Shown: positions 36,306-43,850 of the stretch, in pieces
Layout of the letters: the number at the start of each line of letters is the position of its first letter
How positions within the stretch are numbered: the first letter of the stretch is position 1
Assembly: GCA_015075375.1 (NCBI GenBank)
Contig: JABTUM010000001.1
Span: 1,607,201 to 1,671,200, forward strand
Length of the DNA stretch: 64,000 nucleotides
Reading direction: 5' to 3'
Source: Planctomycetota bacterium
Lineage (GTDB): Bacteria > Planctomycetota > SZUA-567 > H5-PLA8
Program-made: the position numbers and the translations under genes
Notes under the pieces: model-generated
What the model saw: only the letters and a program-made list of their open reading frames with translations
Databases searched by the model: none
What the model was told of the DNA's origin: nothing

Positions 36306-36333
36306 TAAAAAAAGCCGCCCGGAGGCGGCTTTC
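36306..36333 (-). terminator. Intrinsic terminator of rpsB-tsf
   Basis: On the minus strand AAAGCCGCC, loop TCCG and GGCGGCTTT form a perfect nine-base stem followed by a run of T. It lies 10 bp after the tsf stop. Confidence 0.9.
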
Positions 36334-36342
36334 GAAGCGGGG

Positions 36343-37179
36343 TCAGTTGCCCACTCGCAAGAACGTGAATTTCTTGATCTTCGCGCCGCCCCCGGCCTGC
36401 TGGAGGTGCTGCGTGACCGTCATCTTGTTCTCGCGGAAGTACGGCTGGTCGAGCAGGCAGCGCTCCCCGAAGAACTTGGCGATCTGTCCGTCGGCGATCT
36501 TGTCCAGAATCTCCGGCGGCTTCTTGGCGTTCTTGGGATCCTCGCGCAGCTTGTCGGAGATAAACGCCTTCTCCTTCTGGACCTGCTCCGCCGGAACTTC
36601 CTCGCGCTTGAGGTACTCGGGCTTGGCGAAGACCACGTGCATGGCCAGATCCTTGCCCAATTCGCGCGCCGCATCGCCCGACGCGCCTTCCAGTTCCACC
36701 ACCGCGCCCTGCTTCGAGTCGTGGTGCAGGTAGTAGCCGAACGCCCCGGTGAAGCGCAGCACGCGTTTGAGCCCGATATTCTCGCCGATCTTGCCGGCCA
36801 GTTCGCGCACGACATCGTTCACCGCGCTACCGCCCAGTTCCTGCTTGCCCAGCGCCTCGGCCGACGTGATGCCCTTCGCCGAAGCCAGGGCCACCAGATC
36901 GTCGAGCAGCTTCTTGAACTGCTCGTTGCGGACCACGAAGTCGGTGTTGGCGGAGAGTTCCACCACCGTCAGGGCGTCGCCTTCCAGCTTCGCGCCCAAC
37001 GCGCCTTCGTCGGCCGCGCGGTCCTGCTTCTTCTCACCGCTGGCCAAGTTCTTCTTGCGCAGCCACTCCAGCGCCTTGGCCTTGTCGCCGCCGGCTTCTT
37101 CGAGCGCCTTCTTGCAGTCCATCATCGCCGCGCCGGTTTCGGAGCGGAGTTGCATCACCACTTTGGCATCGATCGACAT
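36343..37179 (-). CDS. tsf: Elongation factor Ts
   Basis: A 278-residue protein from the ATG at 37179, behind GAAAGGA. It exchanges GDP for GTP on EF-Tu during translation. The N-terminal UBA-like helices ('VVMQLRSETGAAMMDCKKAL', 'GGDKAKALEWLRKKNL') and the core 'NTDFVVRNEQFKKLLDDL' are diagnostic. The frame stays open a further 39 codons upstream to an ATG at 37296 with a good GGAG site; that extension carries CxxC and CCxxC pairs like a zinc ribbon (see findings). The gene lies downstream of rpsB with about 150 bp between and ends at a strong terminator. Confidence 0.95.
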   Translation of the reverse strand: MSIDAKVVMQLRSETGAAMMDCKKALEEAGGDKAKALEWLRKKNLASGEKKQDRAADEGALGAKLEGDALTVVELSANTDFVVRNEQFKKLLDDLVALASAKGITSAEALGKQELGGSAVNDVVRELAGKIGENIGLKRVLRFTGAFGYYLHHDSKQGAVVELEGASGDAARELGKDLAMHVVFAKPEYLKREEVPAEQVQKEKAFISDKLREDPKNAKKPPEILDKIADGQIAKFFGERCLLDQPYFRENKMTVTQHLQQAGGGAKIKKFTFLRVGN

Positions 37180-37329
37180 CGTACGGTTCCTTTCGTCCTG
37201 CCCGTCCATCCCGCAACGCGGGCAGCACTCAGGCTCAAGTCGCCTGGGAGCTTTCCAAAAGATATGCCCGCAGCGAAAGCAAACGGTGCGCGCCATTCCG
37301 CTCCACCCTGCCCGCGGCGCGGCGTGTGC

Positions 37330-38118
37330 TTAGCGCGCGCGTCCGCCTACCGTCACGGCGCCAATACCCTGTTGCTCTTCGATCTGCCGGCGTTCGGCCG
37401 CCTTCTTATGATGCACCAGATCCGGGTTCGCCTTGCGCAGGTTCGTGCCTTCGACGACCGCGTCGGCGATCTTGGCCACGACGGTCTCGATGGAGCGCAG
37501 CGCGTCGTCGTTGGCGGGAATCGGGATGCTGATCGCATCCGGGTCGGCGTCGGTGTCCAGCATCGCCACCACCGGAATGCCCAGCGTTACCGCTTCGGCC
37601 ACGGCGTTGTGATCGTGCTTGGGGTCCACGACGAAGATGACGCCCGGCAGATCGGTCATGCGCCGGATGCCGTCCAGGTTGCGCTTGATCTTGCGCTGCT
37701 CGCGGTTCAGCGCGCTGCGCATTTTCTTGCTTTCGGAATTGATCGAACCGTCCTCTTCCATCTTCTCCAACTCGATCAGGCGCTTGACGCGTTCCTTGAT
37801 CGTCGCCAAGTTCGTCAGCGTGCCGCCCAGCCAGCGCTCGGAGACGTACGGCATCTCGCAGCGCTCGGACTGCCGCTTCACGATCTCCTGCGCCTGGCGC
37901 TTCGTGCCGACCACCAGCAACTGGCCGCCTTCGCTGACCGTCTTGCGCACGAAATAGTACGCCGCCACCAGCCCGCGCACCGTCTCGCGCAGGTTGATGA
38001 TGTGAATCTTGTTCCGCTTGGTGAGAATGTACGGCGCCATCTTCGGGTTCCAGCGGCTGGCGCTGTGCCCGAAATGCGCGCCCGCGTTGAGCAGGTCCTT
38101 GGCGCTGACGATCGGCAT
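37330..38118 (-). CDS. rpsB: 30S ribosomal protein S2
   Basis: A 262-residue protein, a structural component of the small ribosomal subunit. Diagnostic segments: 'LLNAGAHFGHSASRWNPKMA', 'NKIHIINLRETV', 'VSERWLGGTLTNLATIKERV' and 'DLPGVIFVVDPKHDHNAVAE'. The ATG follows GGGAAAGGA. It is first in an rpsB-tsf unit. A structured leader of about 110 bases precedes it, which suggests autoregulation of the kind known for S2 operons in other phyla, though the sequence is different. Confidence 0.95.
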   Translation of the reverse strand: MPIVSAKDLLNAGAHFGHSASRWNPKMAPYILTKRNKIHIINLRETVRGLVAAYYFVRKTVSEGGQLLVVGTKRQAQEIVKRQSERCEMPYVSERWLGGTLTNLATIKERVKRLIELEKMEEDGSINSESKKMRSALNREQRKIKRNLDGIRRMTDLPGVIFVVDPKHDHNAVAEAVTLGIPVVAMLDTDADPDAISIPIPANDDALRSIETVVAKIADAVVEGTNLRKANPDLVHHKKAAERRQIEEQQGIGAVTVGGRAR

Positions 38119-38139
38119 GCAAAATCCTTTCCCGGAACG

Positions 38140-38230
38140 CCGCGCGGTGCGGGCGTCCCTGTGCGGCTCCTACGGGTTCGGGACGGTTCGTGCCGTCCGG
38201 GAGCGTTTTCGGGCTACCGCCCGCACTAAC
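38140..38230 (-). promoter_or_regulatory. Structured rpsB mRNA leader
   Basis: In the 5' leader of rpsB, GTGCGGGCG (38218-38226, minus strand) can pair over nine bases with CGCCCGCAC (38147-38155). Enclosed is a perfect hairpin GGACGG-CACGAA-CCGTCC (38181-38198). A closed multi-stem leader of this size just upstream of an r-protein start is typical of S2 autoregulatory RNAs. Assignment rests on position and pairing only. Confidence 0.5.
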
Positions 38231-38441
38231 TCCACTCCGACCCGACAGACGCATGGCTAGACGACTGGGCAGCCCTGTGTGGCTCACAGGCTTCGCCGCG
38301 GCTTGCCCACACTTCGGCGGAAGCCCTCTACTTTTAAGGTATGGCTGCACGTGTGTCAACCAAACTGCCAGGCTTCCTGTAAAGGAGGCCCGGAGAGGCC
38401 AAAAGAGTCCCGCTGGGCCCCGGCACAGGAGCTGTACGCGC
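38231..38441. other. Spacer and probable rpsB promoter region
   Basis: No gene is seen. A plus-strand frame here is a shadow with no ribosome site. The stretch ends at the stop of the leucine-rich-repeat gene. Confidence 0.3.
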
Positions 38442-39296
38442 CTATTTCAAAATGCGTGTCTTAGGGAGGGTTTCGGCCAGCTTCGTGAGCCCTGTTTCGG
38501 TGAGTTTTGTCCGCCGCAGGTTCAGGACTTCCAGCTTCAGTGCCGCGAGCGCTTCCACCCCCGCGTCGCTGACGAGCGTTCCGTCGAGGAAGAGCCACTT
38601 GAGCTTCGGCGCCTCACGCAGCGCCGCGAGGCTCGCGTCGTCGATTTTGGCGTTCGAAAGCTTCAGGCTCATCAGTTCCGGGAGTTTCGCCAGATGAGCC
38701 AGAACCGCTCCGTCCACGCCGGTATCGGAGAGGTCCAGCGACTGCAGCGCCGCTAAGTCCTTGAGCGCGGCCAAGCCCGCCGAGGTCGCGGCGGTCTTGC
38801 GCAGGCTCAGCGCGGTCAGCTTCGTGAACAAACCCAGGGATTCCAGCGCCGCGTCGTTCAGTGCCGTTTCGTCGAGTTGAAGTTCCCGCAGCGCGGCGGC
38901 GTGAACCTTAAGCGAGTCGAGCGCGCCCGCACCGATCTTCGTATCGTTCAGGCGCACGCTTTCGAGCGGCCCGAGGCCTTTCAGTGCGGCCAGTCCCGCG
39001 TCGGTGACCGCAGTGCCGCTCAGATCGACGGAGGTCAAATGCGGGAGCGCCGCGAGTTCCTGCACATCCTCGTCGCTGGCCTTTGAACCTGCGAGGCTCA
39101 GGATGCGCAGATCAGGCAACGCCTTCAGATGCGGAACCAGTACCGCGACCTTTCCGGCTTCCAGTCCGCGCAGGAGCACGGCTCCATGCCGGACCTCCGC
39201 GCCCGCCTGCCGCAACGCCTCTTCGGGATCCGCTGCTTCGCCGCCGTAAAGGGTGGCGCAAGCCAGAATCGTCAGCAATAGAATGGTAACGCGCAT
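38442..39296 (-). CDS. Exported leucine-rich-repeat protein
   Basis: A 284-residue protein with a signal peptide ('VTILLLTILACATLYGG') that may end in a lipobox-like 'LAC'. About nine leucine-rich repeats of the 'LTSVDLSGTAVTDAGLAALK' type (about 24 residues each) fill the rest. This subclass is abundant in Planctomycetes, where such proteins are thought to mediate protein binding outside the cytoplasm. No enzymatic domain is present. It is divergent from groES with 301 bp between. Confidence 0.85.
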   Translation of the reverse strand: MRVTILLLTILACATLYGGEAADPEEALRQAGAEVRHGAVLLRGLEAGKVAVLVPHLKALPDLRILSLAGSKASDEDVQELAALPHLTSVDLSGTAVTDAGLAALKGLGPLESVRLNDTKIGAGALDSLKVHAAALRELQLDETALNDAALESLGLFTKLTALSLRKTAATSAGLAALKDLAALQSLDLSDTGVDGAVLAHLAKLPELMSLKLSNAKIDDASLAALREAPKLKWLFLDGTLVSDAGVEALAALKLEVLNLRRTKLTETGLTKLAETLPKTRILK

Positions 39297-39597
39297 ACCG
39301 ATGAGTCTAACGCACCATGCAAAAATCGGCAGCTCCGTTCATGAAGCCGATCAACACTTCGTGCAGGAAATGGGCTACTCCCTAGCGCGAAGCGACCAGA
39401 CAGGAAGCGCCGAACGCAGTCAAAATGACTCGTCCAAACGGTTCTGCCGCGCCGGGCCATTATCGTCAACCGGTTTAGCGGCAAGCAGTTAAGGTCCAAA
39501 GCACGTGTGGCCTTGGGGTTGCTATTTCAAGCCATTCGATAACTTTCGGACTGCGTGCGGTCCAATAACCAACGGGTGTGAAGGGGGCTTTAGGCAC
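39297..39597. promoter_or_regulatory. Divergent upstream region of groES and the LRR gene
   Basis: This region holds the promoters of both genes. I looked for the CIRCE operator (TTAGCACTC spaced from GAGTGCTAA) that HrcA uses at many groESL operons and do not see it. AT-richer segments near 39520-39545 could hold the groES promoter. Control may be through an alternative sigma factor. Confidence 0.35.
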
Positions 39598-39894
39598 ATG
39601 GGAACCAAAGTGACGCCTCTCGGCGACAAGGTGCTGGTCAAGCGGTTGGAGGCCGAAGAAAAGACGGCCGGCGGGATCGTGCTTCCGGATACGGCGAAGG
39701 AGAAGCCTAAGGAAGGCAAGATCATCGCGCTGGGCAGCGGCAAGACGCTGGACGACGGTTCCCGCGGCGAGTTCCAGGTGAAGAAGGGCGACCGCGTCCT
39801 CTTCTCGAGCTACGCCGGCACCGAAGTGAAGATCGACGGCGAAGAGTACTTGCTGATGCCGGAAGAAGACATTCTGGCGGTCGTGAGCCGCTAA
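39598..39894 (+). CDS. groES: Co-chaperonin GroES
   Basis: A 98-residue protein, the lid of the GroEL folding chamber. Diagnostic text: '[20 protein letters not shown]', '[17 protein letters not shown]', mobile loop and '[20 protein letters not shown]', ending '[12 protein letters not shown]'. The ATG at 39598 follows GAAGGGGG; the frame is open upstream to 39505 but that part is not GroES-like. It forms an operon with groEL 61 bp downstream. Confidence 0.95.
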   Translation: MGTKVTPLGDKVLVKRLEAEEKTAGGIVLPDTAKEKPKEGKIIALGSGKTLDDGSRGEFQVKKGDRVLFSSYAGTEVKIDGEEYLLMPEEDILAVVSR

Positions 39895-39955
39895 GTCGGT
39901 TCGGATCGCGAACGAAATCCACGGGCAAGCGGAACCATTTTAAGGAGTGTGTGCC

Positions 39956-41629
39956 ATGGCGGTGAAGAAGCTGGTGTTCGATCAGGATGCGCGCGAAGGC
40001 CTGCGGGCGGGCGTGCGGATTTTGGCTCGCGCGCTGCGCGTGACGCTGGGCCCGCGGGGGCGCTGTGTGATCATCGAGAAGTCCTTCGGCAGCCCCACGG
40101 TCGCCAACGACGGCGTGACGGTGGCCAAGGAGATCGAGCTGGAAGACAAGTACGCGAACATGGGCGCGCAGCTCGTCCGCGAGGTCTCCAGCAAGACCAA
40201 CGACCAGGTCGGCGACGGCACCACGACGAGCGTGATGCTGGCCGAGGCGATCTTCGAGGAAGGCATGAAGAACATCGCCGCCGGGGCGAGCCCCATTGCG
40301 CTGAAGCGCGGGATCGATAAGGCCGTCGCGCACATCGTCGCGCAGCTCACCAAAGCTTCCAAACCCGTCAACGGCCGCGCGGACATCGCGAAGGTTTCGA
40401 GCATCGCGGCGAACAACGACGAAGAGATCGGCAACAAGATCGCCGATGCGATGGAGCAGGTCGGCAAGGACGGCTGCATCACGGTCGAAGAAGGCAAGGG
40501 CATCGAGACGGAACTGGAGCTGGTCGAGGGCATGGCGTTCGACCGCGGCTTCCTGAGCCCCCACTTCGTGACGAACCCGACCGAGATGAAGGTCGAGCTC
40601 GAGAACGCATACATCCTGATTTACGAAAAGAAGCTGAGCACGGTCAAGGACTTGGTTCCGCTGCTGGAGAAGGTGAGCCAGGGCGGCAAGCCGCTGCTGA
40701 TCATCGCCGAGGACGTTGAAGGCGAGGCGCTGGCGACGCTGGTCGTCAACAAGCTGCGCGGAACGCTGCAGTGCGTGGCGGTCAAGGCGCCGGGCTACGG
40801 CGACCGCCGCAAGGAGATGCTGCAGGACATTGCGGTACTCACTGGCGGCCGGGCGATCACCGAAGACCTGGGCATCGGTCTGGACAGCATCAAGGTCGAA
40901 GATTTGGGCCGCGTGAAGAAGGTCGAAATCGACAAGGACAACACGACGCTGATTGAAGGCGCCGGCGACAGCGACCAGATCCAGGGCCGGATCGCTCAGA
41001 TCAAGAAGCAGATCGAGGGCACGACGAGCGACTACGACCGCGAGAAGCTGCAGGAACGCCTCGCCAAGTTGGCCGGCGGCGTGGCGGTGGTCAAGGTGGG
41101 CGCGGCGACCGAGAGCGAGATGAAGGAACGCAAGCTCCGCGTCGAAGACGCGCTCAACGCGGCCCGCGCGGCCGTGGAAGAAGGCATCCTGCCGGGCGGA
41201 GGCGTCAGCCTGCTGCGCGCCGCTCAGACGCTCGACGACCTGAAGCTCAAGGGCGACGAGAACGTCGGCAAGGAGATCATCAAGCGCGCGCTGGAGGCTC
41301 CGTGCCGCCAGATCGCCGAGAACGCCGGGCACGAGGGGGCCGTCGTCGTCCGCGAAGTGCTCGCCAACAAGAACGTCAACTTCGGCTTCAACGCGATGAC
41401 CGAAGAATACACGGACTTGGTCAAGGACGGCGTCTTCGATGCCGCCAAGGTCACCAAGGCCGCGCTGCAGAACGCCGCGAGCGTTGCGGGGCTCTTGCTC
41501 ACCACCGATGCCGCGATCTGCGAATCCGCGAAGAAGGCCGCGCCGGCCGGCGGTCCTCCGGGCGGCGGCGGAATGGGTGGCATGGGCGGGATGGGTGGCA
41601 TGGGCGGAATGGGCGGGATGGACTTCTAA
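39956..41629 (+). CDS. groEL: Chaperonin GroEL
   Basis: A 557-residue 60-kDa chaperonin subunit. The ATG at 39956 follows AAGGAGTGTG; an in-frame GTG at 39947 adds three residues. ATP-site motifs are present ('[15 protein letters not shown]', '[12 protein letters not shown]'). The C terminus has the usual 'GGM' repeats. Small departures from the common consensus: '[16 protein letters not shown]' with Cys, and '[13 protein letters not shown]' with Asn where Lys is usual. It is the distal gene of groESL and ends at a GC-rich terminator. Confidence 0.97.
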   Translation: MAVKKLVFDQDAREGLRAGVRILARALRVTLGPRGRCVIIEKSFGSPTVANDGVTVAKEIELEDKYANMGAQLVREVSSKTNDQVGDGTTTSVMLAEAIFEEGMKNIAAGASPIALKRGIDKAVAHIVAQLTKASKPVNGRADIAKVSSIAANNDEEIGNKIADAMEQVGKDGCITVEEGKGIETELELVEGMAFDRGFLSPHFVTNPTEMKVELENAYILIYEKKLSTVKDLVPLLEKVSQGGKPLLIIAEDVEGEALATLVVNKLRGTLQCVAVKAPGYGDRRKEMLQDIAVLTGGRAITEDLGIGLDSIKVEDLGRVKKVEIDKDNTTLIEGAGDSDQIQGRIAQIKKQIEGTTSDYDREKLQERLAKLAGGVAVVKVGAATESEMKERKLRVEDALNAARAAVEEGILPGGGVSLLRAAQTLDDLKLKGDENVGKEIIKRALEAPCRQIAENAGHEGAVVVREVLANKNVNFGFNAMTEEYTDLVKDGVFDAAKVTKAALQNAASVAGLLLTTDAAICESAKKAAPAGGPPGGGGMGGMGGMGGMGGMGGMDF

Positions 41630-41683
41630 TACCGGCCCAGATCGGCCATTCGTAACTCGAAAGCTGAAACGGCTTCGAAGCCG

Positions 41684-41717
41684 ACGCGCCCCGGGAGATC
41701 CCCGGGGCGCGTTTGTT
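41684..41717 (+). terminator. Intrinsic terminator of groESL
   Basis: ACGCGCCCCGGG, loop AGAT and the complementary CCCCGGGGCGCGT form a long GC stem with at most one bulge, followed by TTTGTTT. It lies 55 bp past the groEL stop. Confidence 0.85.
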
Positions 41718-41908
41718 TAAGGGAATGCTTAATCGCAGGTGTGTGCTTTTGCTGGTGCGGCGAATGAAAAGGTCGCGGGCGGGCGGAACGCGGTTAGGAT
41801 AGACTGCCACGTGGCGGGGGAGGCTTAGCAGCTCTGCCTGCGGCGGAATGGCGCGAGCGGTCTTCGATGGTCGAGCGCTAGGATAAGCGGCACGCAGGAA
41901 GCGCAGAC
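41718..41908. other. Spacer before the sulfotransferase gene
   Basis: No gene is seen. A minus-strand frame that reaches into groEL is an antisense artefact of the Gly-Met repeats. Confidence 0.3.
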
Positions 41909-42757
41909 GTGTCTTCGAAAACAGAATTCACCTTTCCAGAGCGCGTGGCCTACCAACTCAAGCGGATTGCCGGGCTTGGCGCTCGGCCGAATTTCCTGAT
42001 CATAGGCGGACAGAAATGCGCCAGCACCGCGCTGTATTGGAACCTGACCCAGCATCCCGGAGTGCTTGCCGCTCGAAAGAAAGAGCCGAACTATTTTTCG
42101 TACCGGTACGGTAAAGGCTGGCGCTGGTACAAGTCCAACTTCCCATCGGTATTTTCCGTGGCTTATCGAAAGACGATCCTCCGGCAGGCCGTGATGGTCG
42201 GCGAGGCTACGACCTTTTACCTGTCCCATCCGCATGCGCCGTCACGCGTAAAAGAGCGCCTGCCCGAAATCCGGCTTATTGCGGTGCTGCGTAACCCGAT
42301 CGAGCGAGCCTTTTCGCACTATCACCACAACATGCGAAAGGGGAGTGAGTCGCTTTCCTTCGAAGAAGCGCTGGACCGCGAGGAAGAACGCCTCGAGGCG
42401 GAACGCGCGACGGCGGAACAGGATCCGTACTTTCGGAAATCGGCGTTGCATTACTTCACCTACCAGACGCGTGGACGCTATGCGGAGCACTTGGAGGCCT
42501 GGTATGCTCACTTCAAAAAAGAACAGATCCTGGTGGTCAGCTCCGAAGCGTACCGCGACCGTCCGGCGGAGACGATGCAACGCGTCTGTGCGCACTTGAA
42601 CCTCCCGGCGTTCGACGGTTTCAAACACGATCGGCTGAACGTCGGCAGCTATAAGGACCGAATGAAGCCGGAGACGCGCGAGCGGCTCGCGGCCTACTTC
42701 CGGCCGCACAACGAGCGGCTGTATCGCCTCCTGGGCGAAGATTACGGCTGGGCGTAA
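41909..42757 (+). CDS. Sulfotransferase-domain protein
   Basis: A 282-residue cytoplasmic enzyme starting at a GTG eight bases after GGAAG. It carries the PAPS 5'-phosphosulfate loop ('IIGGQKCASTALYWNLTQHP', about 31-50) and the 3'-phosphate-binding element ('AVLRNPIERAFSHYHHNM', about 125-142). These define sulfotransferases of the heparan/NodH type that move sulfate from PAPS to a carbohydrate or lipid. It opens a cluster with two glycosyltransferases, a kinase and a phosphodiesterase, so sulfation of a surface glycan or lipid is a reasonable inference. The acceptor is unknown. Confidence 0.85.
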   Translation: MSSKTEFTFPERVAYQLKRIAGLGARPNFLIIGGQKCASTALYWNLTQHPGVLAARKKEPNYFSYRYGKGWRWYKSNFPSVFSVAYRKTILRQAVMVGEATTFYLSHPHAPSRVKERLPEIRLIAVLRNPIERAFSHYHHNMRKGSESLSFEEALDREEERLEAERATAEQDPYFRKSALHYFTYQTRGRYAEHLEAWYAHFKKEQILVVSSEAYRDRPAETMQRVCAHLNLPAFDGFKHDRLNVGSYKDRMKPETRERLAAYFRPHNERLYRLLGEDYGWA

Positions 42758-42903
42758 ACCCGTATCCTGTTTTGCGCACTCATGTTACACGTTTGAAGAA
42801 GCCTCCGCCCGTTGAATCGGTCCACGCAGATTGCAGCTAAACCTTTCTCTGTTCGGTCCGTCCCTTACAATAGGAACGTCGTGGCGCGCGGAGGTTTGGG
42901 AGC

Positions 42904-43755
42904 ATGTCGATGCGGATTCTGGCCGGGGTGCTGGCGCTGAGTTTGGGTGCGTGCGGCTGGGCGGGCGAGGACGCCGAGGCGGCGGCGGAACCGGCGCTCG
43001 CGCCGAACGCCCGGATCGCCAAGGCGCTGGGGACGAAACTCGAGGCGCTCGACGAGCAGGAGCATACGCTTTCCGAGATGCTCGCGCTTTTCGCCAAGCT
43101 CTCGGGCGAAAATTTCATTCTCGACGCGAGCCTGCCGAAGTCGGTCGGCGGCACGCGGGTGACGGTAAAGGTGAAGCCCGGCGCGACGGTGCTGGACGCG
43201 TTCTCGGTCTGCTTGGCGCTGACGGGACTGCGTTACACGATCCTTGACGGTGCGGTATTCGTGAGCACCGAAGGGAAGCTATCCGACCGGCTGCTGACCG
43301 CGCAGGGGCTGGCGCAGGAAGTGGAATCGCCGCGCACGCGCGAGCCGTTGAGCGTCGGGGAAGCGGTGGTTCGATCGCGGCCGTTCGATCCGTACCAGGA
43401 CGATTTCGTGCAGGCGCGGGATTTCATCGCGCACGATCCGTGGCGGCATTGGGAAGCGCCGCGGCACAATCCGCGCACCGGCTTGACGGACTATCCCGGC
43501 CCGCCGGTCTGGATCGAGGATCCGGATATCGGGCACCCGCGCTTTCGCTTTACCGGTACGCCGTACTTTTTGAAGCCCGAGTATCTGGCGCTGGAGATGG
43601 AGAAGCACGAACTGCGCGAAGAACAGGACCGCCGCGCGCAGCAGCAGCGGCAAGAGCAGGCGCGCGCACTGGCCGCGGTGCTGCAAATGCTGAAGGATAA
43701 CCCTGACCTCACGGCCAAGCAGATCATGGAAAAGATGGGCAAGGAAGAACCGTAA
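42904..43755 (+). CDS. Exported STN-domain lipoprotein-like protein
   Basis: A 283-residue protein starting at ATG 42904 (or 42910). 'ILAGVLALSLGACGW' is a lipoprotein-type signal with a possible lipobox 'LGAC'. Residues about 48-125 match the STN (secretin/TonB N-terminal) fold: 'LSEMLALFAKLSGENFILD', 'VTVKVKPGATVLDAFSVCLA', 'LRYTILDGAVFVS'. The C-terminal third is acidic/basic and strongly helical, probably a coiled coil ('EMEKHELREEQDRRAQQQ'), ending in 'DLTAKQIMEKMGKEEP'. No secretin barrel follows, so it is a periplasmic STN adaptor. It points the same way as the sulfotransferase, 146 bp away. Confidence 0.75.
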   Translation: MSMRILAGVLALSLGACGWAGEDAEAAAEPALAPNARIAKALGTKLEALDEQEHTLSEMLALFAKLSGENFILDASLPKSVGGTRVTVKVKPGATVLDAFSVCLALTGLRYTILDGAVFVSTEGKLSDRLLTAQGLAQEVESPRTREPLSVGEAVVRSRPFDPYQDDFVQARDFIAHDPWRHWEAPRHNPRTGLTDYPGPPVWIEDPDIGHPRFRFTGTPYFLKPEYLALEMEKHELREEQDRRAQQQRQEQARALAAVLQMLKDNPDLTAKQIMEKMGKEEP

Positions 43756-43850
43756 GAGACTCGCCAGGAGCGCCTCAAGCCGGACGATTCATGGGCCAGG
43801 CATCCTGGGGCAAGCCCGGCTTCGATAGGCCGGTTGCGCGAGGGCGCCGC

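Noticed and set aside
36406..38229. 607-codon plus-strand frame across tsf and rpsB
   Set aside because: Antisense shadow of two certain housekeeping genes.
39297..39597. Possible CIRCE operator upstream of groES
   Set aside because: No TTAGCACTC/GAGTGCTAA pair is present on either strand.
39722..41332. 536-codon minus-strand frame opposite groEL
   Set aside because: Antisense shadow; Leu/Asp/His-rich composition with no family.
41570..41626. Tandem Gly-Gly-Met coding repeat
   Set aside because: Normal GroEL C-terminal tail, not a new repeat element.
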